Below, one piece after another: positions 23,501-37,114 of a stretch of 64,000 bases of DNA. The translations under genes and the position numbers were made by a program. The stretch spans positions 1,739,233-1,803,232 of the forward strand of contig VCAZ01000042.1 in the NCBI GenBank assembly GCA_005784505.1, in the 5' to 3' direction. Positions within the stretch are counted from its first letter, which is position 1. The number at the start of each line of letters is the position of its first letter. The notes under the pieces are model-generated. The model was not told the origin of the DNA. It searched no databases and saw only the letters and a list, made by a program, of their open reading frames with translations. This stretch comes from Bagarius yarrelli. Lineage: Eukaryota > Chordata > Actinopteri > Siluriformes > Sisoridae.

Positions 23501-26500
23501 TCCAGCCGTAATATATAGTATGAAAGTGTATGGAGCCAATGGCCCGGATGTGTCCTGATGACCAACTACTCCCACCCGGATTTTAAAGTATGCACGAGGT
23601 CGCAGGAGAGGCGACTTGTCATATGCGGAAGTGGTGGACAGCTCAGATGCTGCACTTTTCGAGTGCTTTATGTAGCTTAAAGTGCTTGAAGGTAAAAAAA
23701 AATCCTTTTTGTGAAGTTGACTGGTGTTGGTCTACCAACCTTAAGATTGTGGGATTGATTCCCAGCTTCACCAAGCTACCACTGTTGGGCCCCTGAGCAA
23801 GGCCCTTAACCCCTAATTGCTCAGTTGTATAAACGAGTTTGCCAAAATGCTGCAAATGTAGTTATATTGCACTTGTTTAACATTATACATTATCCAACTT
23901 CAAATTTGCATTGCTATGACGTTGTATGTCATACATTGTTATGTAACTATGGCGGATGTAGTATGTCCGAATTTCATTCTTACTAGCTGTAACCATACTA
24001 TAAGTATGTTTATTGGTCGGGAAGTACTTACTGAAATGCAGTACCTATTTAAGTAGCATGCGATTTCGGACTGGGCCAGTGTGTTCTCATGAGTGAAGGG
24101 TTTTTCCTCAGGTGAAACTGCGCTATTTTTAGGCTAATAGTTTGTGACATATGAGATCAACGAATATTCGACAACAGAAATAATTGTCGAGAAATTATTA
24201 CAGTCGACGTTTCCGATCATGTGGACTAATGGCTTCAGCCCTACTGTCTGCTTCGGGGACTTACTTTATCCAGAACACAAATAAACACCTGGCTTGCACT
24301 GAGTTTCTCTCCCCGCACGTTTCTTGGTCATTACATGCTTTTGAACAATAGGAATAGGAAGAGGGGTTTTCCTTCAGCTGTGTGATTTCTGAAAACACAG
24401 CTACTGATAATAACCAGATGACTTCCTGCATTGCAGCATATTTTTTCTGTTGCCTGGTCACCAGCAGATTGTGTTGTTTTTCCTCTTATTCTGCTGAAGA
24501 CATGCAGACTGCGGCCATTCTACTGTCTGCACTAAATATAGAGACTGGATATCTATTGCGGAGCTACCGCTCCGTTCCTAAAGTCATCTAAGAGCACTTT
24601 AACAGCAGTAGTTTTAGATACCAGGCCACCAGAGTGCATTACAGGTGGTCAAATGGAAATCAGAGACTGGACCATTTTACAACACGTCTGACTGCACAAC
24701 CCAGTTAGATCTCATACCAGATAGCTGGTGGGGGGTTGTTAAATATTCCCCAGTGCAGCTGAATGCCATGCCGACTTAATAGGGACAGGCATCGTTAATT
24801 GATAATTGATTGTTAAGAAAATTTTTATCATTAAATAATTAAATCGATTGATAGTTTATATCTGTAACTGGTGGAAAGTAAATGGAGTTTGGTGTCCCAG
24901 GAAAGAGAGGGTTGAAAAGCAAAAAAATAGAAATCAAAGCTTCGTTCAAAAAATGTACAACCAATAAAAAACCAGAGACGCTCCTATTTTTTCCTCAATG
25001 CTCAGTTCTGAGACAATGACCTTATGTGTCAGAGACAACTACAGGAGCGGAGGAGGAAGTCAATTCAAGGGGTTTCAATTGAATATTAACAAACGTAAAT
25101 TGTTTACCGTAACATGTTTTGAGGTTATGTGTATGTAGTTGTTTTTAACCATAAAATGAATCAGTTCAAAGGAGTCGCAAGGTGGTGAATCGGACATTAG
25201 CGTCCATCGACGTGTGGTGTGTGTGTGTCTGTAAGAATCCCAGCTTTTAGAACATCGCAAAAGCTTTGTGTTAACACGGAAAACATTTCATCACTGCATA
25301 AGATTTGGGGTAAGTGTGGTTTATGTCAGTGTTTCGCCTGTTAGAGGAGATGAGGTGACGCGTTTTTGGGCACGTTTCACACTAATTGTTAATTCAGTGG
25401 ACGAAAATGTTCATTAAAAGGGATACCTGCCCCTGACTGATTTTTCTCCTGTTCCCGCTATCGATATTTAAGTTTTGTCCCGCTCCCGCCTGTAAAAGTC
25501 TGCAGGTAAATGTATAAAAGTTTTACTGCTTCCTCCCACTACTGTAATTTGTTTTCCATAAGAAGTAAAATCAGAAAATAAGCGAATATAGTTTAAGTTT
25601 AATTCAATAGAATGGTGAACAATAATATCTGTAGCACTACGCCATCAACCTGTCATGTCTGCATTCTGTGCATGAACCACGCAAGTGTTACTGTAGCATC
25701 TGACCGTCACCCTGTAAACTGGCAGTGTTTTTAGTAATTTAATTTTAACCGATGTGATGAGCATAAGTGACATGACAGCTTTAAGGAATCGTCTATTTAA
25801 CATTAAATGGAATCTTATAGGGTGATTGTTCATTACCTTCACAGTAAGTTATGTACGTCACAGACTATTTAGCAACTTACCATTAAAACTCCGCTCGACT
25901 GCTTGTCTGCTGCTGCCTGAATAAGAGACCCTCCTTACTGAAGAGAGAGCGATGTGATGTGTCACAGGCCTAACGAAGCAGACAGGATATTTTTTTCTCA
26001 AGTCATTTGAGGAAGTTCAGTACAATAACAGTTCAGAGCCCTAGAAGACTGTTTCCCTTTTCTATTTAACAAAAAAAGAAAGAAAGATAAAAACTTCATA
26101 GTCATAATATGCATAAAAAATGTTGCCAATAAACATTAGACATGGAGTGACAAGGACAAGAAGGGCTGTGCCATGTGGACCAAAAAAATTAGCAATGTAT
26201 AAGCAATGTTATATTCCTGCTTTCGGTGTTCATAAGGACTTTGACGCACGGAGATGCTTTACAGTCATAAATGCATTCGGTGTGAATTTGAAACATATTT
26301 CCAAAGGAAAGCAATTAGAGCTTTAGCAAAAACTGTAACATTCGGCAGACGTTCTTTTCCAGAGCTGCTTACATTGATCTCTTTTCTACAACTGAGGGTT
26401 AAGCGCCTTGCTCAGGGGCCCAGTGGTGGCAACTTGGTGGTGCTGGGAATCGAACCATCGATCTTCCAATTAGCAGTCCAACACCTTAACCACTGTGCTA

Positions 26501-29500
26501 ACCACTTCCCGCTAACATGCCTTTTAGAGTCAAGATTTTAACATCCAAAAAGTCATAATTTAGAAGTAATAGTCTCTTTTTTTCGGTTCTGTGTTTGTCC
26601 CCTTATCAGAGCGCTCTAATTAAATAGGAGTGGCGGATTGGTATCTCGGAAGTAAACTCCTACTGCTGTGATTGGACTTTAAAATAAAGCTAATTTATTA
26701 TTTTTGTTGTTGAAATCTGACAGAAGGTTGTGTTTGTTCACAGTTCGCAGCGTCTTGTCCACAGAGCCATCTTGTCATCTTCCTAACACGTGTACTGTAT
26801 GTGTGCATTTGTGGGCGGGGCTAAACAGACAGTGATGTTGATGAAGGCTTTGATTTTTCTTCTGATTTGGCAGTGATTATCCACACTATTACATCATAGA
26901 GCACAACATCCCAAAATCTTTTGCTTTAACCGGCAGTCGCTTTAAATACATAATATTTTTAGAATAACTTACAGGATGTAAAACCCATTTAAAGACTAAA
27001 GTAAAGACTGAGCCTGGTTTCTTCTACGGTTCTTTTCTCCATTCTGTCACTGATGGACTTTTGCCTCTTTGCCTCTGGTTTGCTAATTTGGGGACTTCAT
27101 TTACAGATATGAGTTAAACTGAACTGAGTGTTTTGGTGAGTGTTCAATATTGTCGCTTTTGATTCTGTACATTAGCTTTGACTCCATCTTTATTGGTAAA
27201 AGCGCCATAGAAATAAAGGGGACTTGACTTGACAACCATGCCATCCTGTCCGGTTTCAAGCATGAACGTTGGTTGGTCACTACTTTCCCTTCTGTGATAA
27301 ATGGTGAGCTTGTAGCTGAAATGCACAGGTATTTTTGTGAAAGCCTGCTCAGTCTTGGGACTTTATTTTGATGTAGTTTCCACCATAGACAAGGTTCTTC
27401 TTTCGGTCTCCTCACCACCGAGACAGTGTGTGTGGTGAAAAATTCCGCTCTAGCAGCATTTTATGGCTTCGCTCCGGATTTTCATATTCCAGCTATTTGC
27501 TCACCTTGCGTTTTCTCTTCACTTCCTCCCCACACGGAAAGATTAGTGTCTTATTAACACTTCTCTGTCAATATTTTAATTACAGAGAGATGGTATTTAC
27601 AGAATTCTATATTTTCTTTAGTGTTCCATCAGTGGTGTTTTAACTGACCAGTGTGGATTAATGTAGACAGACTTTGTAATGTTAAATATAAAATCCTGTC
27701 TTTCTCCCGCGCAGATGTACGCCTGGGAAATCTCCGACCAGCTCCTACAGATGAAGCAGGACGTCGAGTCATGTTACTTTGCGGCGCAAACCATGAAAAT
27801 GAAAATCCAGACCTCGTTCTACGAGCTTCCCCAGGAGACGCACCTCGCCCTGCGCGACTCTTTACTCTCTCACATTCAGAACCTCAAAGACCTCTCACCC
27901 ATCATCATCACACAGGTAATACGTCTGCCTCACACCGTTAATGCCTTCGATTGGGGGAAAGTTCAGTGTGGTGGGTTTGTTTTTTTTTAAAGCTGCTGAT
28001 AATGATGTGTGAGTTATGGTCGTGTGTTTTTGTCCTGTGCAGCTCGCCTTGGCGATTGCAGATCTTGCGCTGCAAATGGCGTCGTGGAAAGGTTGCGTAC
28101 ACACGCTCATCGAAAAGTAAGCGTCCTCTCTGTATCTCTCTGTACCTGCAGTGATCATTTTTATTTGCTGCCATGAATCCTATCTGCTATAGACTAGTCA
28201 CAGATCATGTGTATGCAATATATAATGATAGACTTATTAGAACATGGCACCCGTGATGACTTATTTTAGGCTTATCAAAAGTTTTGGAGCAGTTGATCCT
28301 AAAGTAGCAGCTATGAATATGTTGAACAGGTGTCTTCTCCATTGTCCGCTCTGTCCTCAGGTACAGTTGTGACGTGACCTCAATGCCTTTTCTAATCGAA
28401 ATTCTTACGGTGCTGCCAGAGGAGGTACACAGCCGTTCGTTGAGAATAGGGGCTAACCGGCGGACGGAGATCATAGAGGACCTTGCGTATTATTCCACCA
28501 CTGTGGTCACTCTGCTGGTGGGCCTTAATTTATTTCTTTATTAGATGGTGAATTAACAGTAATTATAAACTCTTGCTCACTTATGTAAACTTCAGGTGTA
28601 GCCATGAAAAAATGCTGAAAGGAAATGATGTAAGTTGTTTTTTTTTTTGTTTTTTTTTGTTCTTTAATAGATGACGTGCCTGGAGAAGTCTGGGAGTGAT
28701 GAGAAGATGCTTATTAAAGTGTTTCGCTGCTTAGGCAGTTGGTTTAACCTGGGTGTGCTGGACAGCAACTTCATGGCCACCAATCAGCTCCTGGTGGTTT
28801 TATTCCAAGTGCTTGTAAGTTATGTATTTTATTAATTTGGTTTTATCTCTCTGTCCTGTCACATTTGTTCCCGCTCCCAAATTTCACAATAAAGAGGTTC
28901 TGGAAGAACATGTGCACTGACGGGTGACGTGTAAAACACTGTATCTCTTCATCATGCCACTTTTTAGTGGGTGAGATTTATTATAAACATTTTGCCCTTA
29001 AATGTGATATGTTAGAAGCAGGAAAAATGAACAAGCGAAAGGATTTGAGTGATTTTGACATTGGTCAGATGGTGGAATGGGAGGCTGCAGTTTGCAGTGC
29101 TCAGAATCTAGGGAAGGCGCTACAAGGAAGAAACGGTTGTGAACTGGCAAAGAGTTCATTGGCAGCCGAGCCTCACTGATGCAAGTGAGAATGTGAAGAT
29201 TTAACCATGTGATCTGATCTGATTACTGAGTAAGTTAATGGCGGTTCTGATAGAAAGATGTCAGAATACACAGTGCAGTGCATGTACGTCACTTACCTGG
29301 GGAACACATAACACCAAGACCACCATAACCTTGGGTCTGGCCATCTATGTGGATGTTACTTTGACACGTACCACCCACCTAAACCTTGTTGCAGGGCGTG
29401 TACTGTACACTCGTTTATAGAAACTGTATTCCCTGGGGACTGTAACCTCTTACAGAACATACAGCAAAGCAAAAATGGTTCAGCAGTGATTTGAGGAGCA

Positions 29501-32500
29501 CAACATTGAGTATGAGATGTTGAATTGAGCTCCAACCCCTAAAAGATCTGTTGTGAACATCTTGGTGTCAAGTCCCTCAGCACATCTTCAGGGGTCTATT
29601 GGAGTCCATGCCTCGACGGGTCAGGAATGTTCTGGTAGCAAAAAGGGGAACCAACACAGTATGAGCAGGTGGACAGAATGTTATGACTAATCGGTTTATC
29701 GAGGGTGTGTTTGTGTGTGTTTTAATGATTAGCCAGAAAGTGTGTGCATCTTGTTGTCTTTATCATTAGTTAGCCAGGCTATTTGAATAAAACAAATTTG
29801 ACACAGGAGCAGTTATAACAGCTGCATTGTTTCATTTTTTTCTTATATACCCAGTATATATTTTATCTTTAAAAAGTCTGAACAGTCGAGTTCCCCCTGA
29901 TTAACTAGTTCCAAATTCCCTGACCCCTGAGCAAGACTCTTAACCACCAATAGCTCAGATGTAAGTTGCTCTGGATGAGGACGCCTGCTAGATGCTGTTA
30001 ATGTAAATAAAAGCCCTGGGCTAAAGTACTTTATGCTGAAATACACAAAACTGCTCAAACGAAACAATGCATGCTTGATTATTGCTCAGAAACAAGAGCA
30101 TGTCAATCTTTTCGGGGTAAAGACACAAAAGCAGCCTAGTCACAGTCAGTCCAGTAGCAGAAAACACCCGCTTTATAGCCCCAAAGTTGCTGGAATACAC
30201 AGCTAGCAATGTGGTAACTACACCAACCTGGAGAACCAAACTTTTATTACTTTCCACCAGTCTGTAGGGGGTGCCGGGGGATCTCTCTCTTATACTTCTG
30301 TTTCTGTGTCACGTTAAGTGAAATTCTGCTCCCTGAGCAGTAATAACAATTGGGTCTTTATTGTTATTGCCCCCTGTATTTATCTGAAACCTGTTATATT
30401 GCATCAAGACAACATATTCACACTGATACTATGTTTTCAGTATGTTTTATTAACTGGAAGTTACTGTAGTATGTTTTATTAACTGGAAGTTACTGTAGTA
30501 TGTTTTATTAACTGGAAGTTACTGTAGTATGTTTTATTAACTGGAAGTTACTGTAGTATGTTTTATTAACTGGAAGTTACGGTATTGTTACTGTAGTATG
30601 TAGTATGTATTTTTTTATTAACTGGAAGTTACTGTAGTATGTTTTATTAACTGAAGTTACGTAGTATGTAGTATGTTTATTAATGGAATTACTGTAGTAT
30701 GTAGTATGTTTATAATTGGAATTACTGTAGTATTGTAGTATGTTTTATTAATTGGAAGTTACTGTAGTATGTTTTATTAACTGGAAGTTACTGTAGTATG
30801 TTTTATTAACTGGAAGTTACTGTAGTATGTAGTATGTAGTTATTAACTGGATTACTACTGTAGAGTATGTTTAGTATGTTTTATGGAACTGGAAGTATTC
30901 TGGAGTATGTTTGTATTAACTGTATGGAAGTTTACTGTAGTATAGTATGTTTGTATTAATTGGAAGTTACTGTAGTACTGTGTAGGATGTTTGTTATTAA
31001 CTTAACTGGAAGTTACTGTAGTAGTCTGTAGTATGTAGTATGTTTTATTAACTGGAAGTTACTTACTGTTAGTATGTAGAAGTATGTTTTATTATTTAAG
31101 TTACTGGAAGTTACTGTAGTATATGTAGTATGTGTTTTTATTAACTGGAAGTTACTGTAGAAGTATGTTTTTTATTACTGGAAGTTACTGTAGTATGTTT
31201 TATTAACTGGAATTTAGTTGGGGAAGTTACTGTAGTATGTAGGATTTTTTATTAACTGGAAGTTACTGTAGTATGTAGTGTTTTATTAAACTGGAAGTAG
31301 TTACTGTAGTATGTTTTATTAACTGGAAGTTAATGTAATTAATTGAAGTTACTGTAGTATGTTTTATTAATTGGAAGTTTTTATTACTGGAAGTTAACTG
31401 TAGTACTGTAGTATGTAGTAGATGTTTTATTAATTGGAATTACTGTAGTATGTTATTATGACTGTTATGTTTTATTAACTGGGAAGTTATGTTTTATCTG
31501 TAGTATGTTTTATTAACTGGAAGTTACTGTAGTATGTTTTATTAACTGGTATGTTAGTTGTATGTAGTAAGTTACTGTTGGAAGGAAGTTAAACTGTAGT
31601 AGTATGTTTTATTAATTGGAAGTTACTGTATAATGTTTTAGTATGGAAGTTTTATTAACTGGAAGTTACTGTAGTATGTTTTATTAACTGGAAGTACTGT
31701 AGTGTTTTATTAATTGGAATTACTGTAGTATGTAGTATGTTTATTAACTGGAAGTTACTGTATAGTTTTAAGCTGGTATGTTTTATGTTTTAGTTACTGT
31801 AGTATGTTTTATTAATGGAAGTTTACTGTAGTAGTTTTTATTAACTGTAAGTTATGTCGTATGTTTTTAATGGAAGTCGCTGTAGTTATGGAGTATGTTT
31901 ATTAACTGGAAGTTTACTGTAGTATGTTTATTAAACTGTACTGTAGTTGTTTTAATTAAACTGGAAGTACTGTAGTATGTTTTATTAACTGGAAGTTACT
32001 GTAGTATGTTTTATTAATTGGAAGTTACTGTAGTATGTAGTATGTTTTATTAATTGGAAGTTACTGTAGTATGTTTTATTAACTGGAAGTTACTGTAGTA
32101 TGTTTTATTAATTGCTAGTTACTGTAGTATGTAGGATGTTTTATTAATTGGAAGTTACTGTAGTATGTTTTATTAATTGGAAGGTACTTAGTAGTTATGT
32201 TTTATTACTGGTAGTTTACTGTAGTATGTTTTATTAACTTGGTTTAAGTTACTGTAGTATGTTTTTTATTAACTGGAAGTTTACTGGAAGTTACTGTAGT
32301 ATGTTTTATTAATTGGAAGTTACTGTAGTATGTAGTATGTGTATTAACTGGAAGTACTGTAGTATGTAGTATGTTTTATTAATTGGAATTACTGTAGTAT
32401 GTAGTTATGTTTTATTAATCTGGAAGTTACTGTAGTATGTAGGATGTTTTATTAATTGGAAGTTACTGTAGTATGTTTTATTAATTGGAAGTTACTGTAG

Positions 32501-33715
32501 TATGTAGGATGTTTTATTAATTGGAAGTTACTGTAGTATGTAGTATGTTTTATTAATTAGAAGTCTGTGAGTTCCTGGATAATTTTGTCTCTCCTTCTTT
32601 CAGCAAAGAGACGAGTCTCCGACCAACCTGCATGAAGCTGCGTCCGACTGTGTTTGTTCGGCTCTGTACGCCATTGAGAATGTAGACGCGCACATCCGTC
32701 TTGCCATGCAGCTGTTCCAGGGCGTTTTTGACACTAGAGACAGCCTACCACATGGCTGTGGCCCGCGAGGATCTTGACAAGTAAAGCAGCACACAGCAAA
32801 CAACAGGCTCCATCAATACCGCTACATAACCCGCGAGTCATACATATGACCGATGATGATGCTTGTCGTCACATATAAAATGCACAATCTGTGTCTCTCT
32901 GTCTTTTTGTCTTTACGCAAACAAACACAGGGTGCTGAATTACTGCCGCATTTTCACCGAGTTGTGTGAGACGTTTTTGGAAATAACAGTCAGAAGCCCA
33001 GGGCAGGGCATGGGTGACCTGCGCCCCTTAGAGCTTCTGCTCATTTGTGCTGGACATCCTCAGTACGAGGTAAGTAGTGCCACACACACACACACACACA
33101 CACTCTGTCAGTTTAAAACCCCTCCCACCAATGCTTTTTGTTTTGTTAACTAATCATTTTTAATCACTTAGGAATTACAGCTTAAATGTGTTTGAACAAT
33201 TTGTACCAGATTTGTCACCGTCCAAATACTTATGGACACAGACTGTATTTATTAATTCAATTTCAATTCAATTCAGTTTTATTTGTATAGCGCTTTTCAC
33301 AATGGTGATTGTCACAAAGCAGCTTTACAATTGAAGAAATAAGAAATTATAAAAACAGAATTAAACAAATCAGTTTGTCCCTGATGAGCAAGCCGGGGCG
33401 ACGGTGGCAAGGAAAAAAAAACTCCCTGAAGATGAGATAGGAAGAAACCTTGAGAGGAACCAGACTCAGCAGGGAACCCATCCTCATTTGGGTGAAAACA
33501 GGTAGCAGGGATCATGAGGTTACATCGTGTGTGTGTAAACAACTATAATCATTAGTCCTTAGAGCAGCCGAAACGTCTTTATGGCGAAGTGGGTCGTCCT
33601 AGATCGCCCGGTGATGCATCATCCGCTGGGCAGGTCACAGGGAAGGGACCCACAGGACGGGTCGGTGGTGGGGACTGGATCACCGACGACAGCTCCGTTG
33701 TGGCATATGTAACTC

Positions 33716-33797
<82 letters not shown>

Positions 33798-36700
33798 GAG
33801 ATGAAAGTCAAAAAGAAGGAAAAAAACAGTTTAAGTGACAATGTAATCACACGGTTTGGGATTGATTAAGTGAATAATGTAGAGTGCAAGGATGGACTCC
33901 GGCAAGACTAACTAGGTCAGCATAACTAAAAGGAGAACCAGAGGGAAACACAGACATGAGGGCTCCCTGATATGTTAAGCAACCAGCCGCTCTCATCATC
34001 AACACCGTGATCAATAAGAGAGGGGAAGACAGCATCTAAACATACCAGATCACCTTAATACTCAACACCCATGAGTCCCCCGGATCTGCTCCTTTATCTA
34101 AGGGGAATCAAATACAAAAGGCTTGATTAAATAAATATGTTTTTTAACCTGGACTTAAACACTGAGACTGTGTCTGATTCCCGAACATACATAGGGAGGT
34201 TATTTCCATAGCATAGGGGCCCTGTAGGAAAAGGCTCTGCCCCCTGCTGTAGTTTTTATAATACGCGGGTACTGACAGGCAGCCTGCAGTCCTTTGATCG
34301 AAGTAGGCGTGGTGGAACGTAAGTAAGACACTAGAAGTTCGCTTAAGTACTGCGGCGCGAGACCATTTAGAGCTTTATAAGGTTAACAAGTAGTATTTTA
34401 AAATCGATGCGGTGTCTCACTGGGAGCCAATGCAGTGCGGATAGGACCGGCGTGATGTGCTCGTATCTTTTAGTTTTAGTAAGGACTCGCTGCTGCGTTC
34501 TGGACTAGCTGAAGTTTATTAATGCACCTAGTTGAACATCCAGACAGTAAAGCGTTACAGTAATCCAGCCTGGATGTGATAAACGCATGAACTAATTTTT
34601 CAGCATCAGTAAGCGACAAGATATTTCTTATTTTAGCGATATTTCTGAGATGATAAAACGCTATCCTGCTAATATTGTCGACATGGGCTTCAAATGAGAG
34701 ATTGGAGTCTAAAATCACACCCAGATCTTTCACTGTTGCACTTGGGAAAAATGAAACAGAAAGACTGTCTAGGGTTAAGGTGTGATCAGGAAGCTTACTT
34801 TTAGCTACCTGTGGTCCTAGAACCAGAACCTCCATCTTGTCAGCGTTAAGCAAGAGGAAATTGCAAAGCATCCAATCTCTTACTTCCTTCACACATTGCT
34901 CAATTTTATTAAACTGGCCTTTCGCATCAGGCCTTGATGAGACGTATAACTGTGTGTCATCAGCGTAACAGTGGAAACTAATATCATGCTTACGGATTAT
35001 GTTTCCCAGAGGCAGCATGTAAAGAGAGAAAAGAAGTGGGCCTAAAACCGAGCCCTGTGGAACACCATACTTTACAAGGGAGCACGCAGAATAATCACCA
35101 TTTAAATCTACAAAACTGGTAACGATCGGTTAAATAGGACCTGAGCCACGCAAGAGCTGTTCCTTTAATTCCTACTGATTTTTCTAATCTGCGGAGAAGA
35201 ATATCGTGATCTATAGTGTCGAAGGCCGCACTAAGGTCAAGTAATATAAGCAATGAGACACAGCCTTGGTCGGATGCCAGTAAGAGGTCATTAGCTACTT
35301 TGACCAGTGCTGTCTCTGTGCTGTGGTGAGGCCTGAATCCTGATTGATAAAGTTCATGTATGTTATTTCTTTGTAAGTATGAGCACAGTTGTTGCGCAAC
35401 TACCTTCTCTAGAATTTTAGAGACAAACGGAAGGTTAGATATCGGTCTATAGTTTGACAGCTTCATTTTGGTCAAGGTCAGGTTTCTTAATTAAAGGTTT
35501 AATAACTGCTAATTTAAAAGATTTGGGAACATACCCACTGCTGAGAGAAGAGTTAAACTATTTTCAACAGGGGTTCTGATACTGCCGGTACAATTTGTTT
35601 AAGAAAGTGTGTTGGTATCGGATCTAACACACAAGTTGACGGTTTTGTGGAAGAGATGAGTGTGATTAGGTTTTTCTCTTCCAGAGGAGTGAAATTTTCT
35701 AAGTTCTGATCTGATGCGGTTAGTTGAACATCAGAATCATTCGAAAGGTCTGGTTTTTTAAAATCTTAATTTTCTGCCTTATTTCCTTATTTCTGCCTTA
35801 AGTTTTGCAATTTTATTATCAAAGAGAAGTTCATGAAATCCTCACTGCTGCACGCAGTTATGGTGCAGGTTTCTGAGGACGTCTTATTCCTAGTTAATTT
35901 TTGCGACGGTATCGAATAGAAAATCTAGGATTATTTTTATTATCTTCAATAAGGTTAGAAAGATATGTTTGATCTATTTACACACTAAGAGCTTTTTTAT
36001 AAGCTAGAATTTCCCTCTTTCCATGCTGCCTGGGAAAAACCAGCAATCTAGTTCGGCGCCATTTACGTTCTAGTTTACGGGCGTTCTGTTTTAAAGAGCG
36101 TGGTGTTCATTATACCAAGGAGCGAGTTTCTTATCTTTAATTATTTTTCTTTTAACTGGGAGCCACATTATCTAATGTAGAGCGGAATGCGGCATCTATA
36201 TATTCAGTCGCCTGCTCGAGTTCTGTTGGATCAGACGGCGATCCAATGACAGAAGACAAGTCTGGAAGACAATTAATAAAGCTCTGAGCAGAAGTTGAGG
36301 TAAAAGTACGTTTAAAGCGGTAGCGCGGCGCTACATATGCACTATTAGTATGACGCATTTTAAACGATATAAGATGGTGATCAGAAATAATTTCGCACTG
36401 AGGAGTTTGTTACTATATTACTTATACTTATTCCGAGAGAGATAGTATTAAATCTAACGTGTGACCAGCTTTATGAGTGGGTCCCCACTCATTAATAAAT
36501 ATGAAGCTTTCCATTTTTTGTTTTTCTGAATGCAAGAGAGTTTAAGAGTTAAAGAAATGTTAGAGTGAATATAATATGCACCTCTCTTCCTTATCAGGTG
36601 GTGGAAATCTCCTTCAACTTCTGGTACCGACTCGGGGAGCAGCACCTGTACAAGACAAACGATCCCGCCCTGCATGGTGTCTTCAAACCATACATCCAGA

Positions 36701-37060
36701 GACTACTGCACAGCCTGGCGAGACACTGTCAGCTGGACCCAGACCATGTGAGTACGATCGATTCACACCCTCATCCTAAATCACTACATTCATGCCATGT
36801 CAGTATATTCCTCTGTAATAGTGTACCTACATCATTTTACTGAAACCTGGCAACCCTGTACATCAGCACACGTTTATAGTGCCTTTCATTCTACAGTTCA
36901 TTAACAAATCAGCACCTTTAGTTAATGTTCTCCGGAGGAGCTTATCAACCTTATATATAAGGTGTATATATATATATTATATATATATACTATATTAGGG
37001 GTGGTAGTGATCATTTTAGCTATATTGATTAATACGATATAGAAGCTGGCAGCATTAATT

Positions 37061-37114
<54 letters not shown>

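Noticed and set aside
30435..32565. Possible CRISPR-like or satellite regulatory array
   Set aside because: Units are contiguous without spacers and there are no cas-type genes; it is a eukaryotic intronic minisatellite.
32689..32780. Alternative reading of exon 6 as two small exons around a mini-intron
   Set aside because: No GT-AG pair of workable size exists between the two frames; removing one T gives an exact family match.
33589..33804. Frame ending in an Arg-Glu repeat
   Set aside because: A (GA)n tract in the antisense L2 3' UTR, not an RS-like protein.
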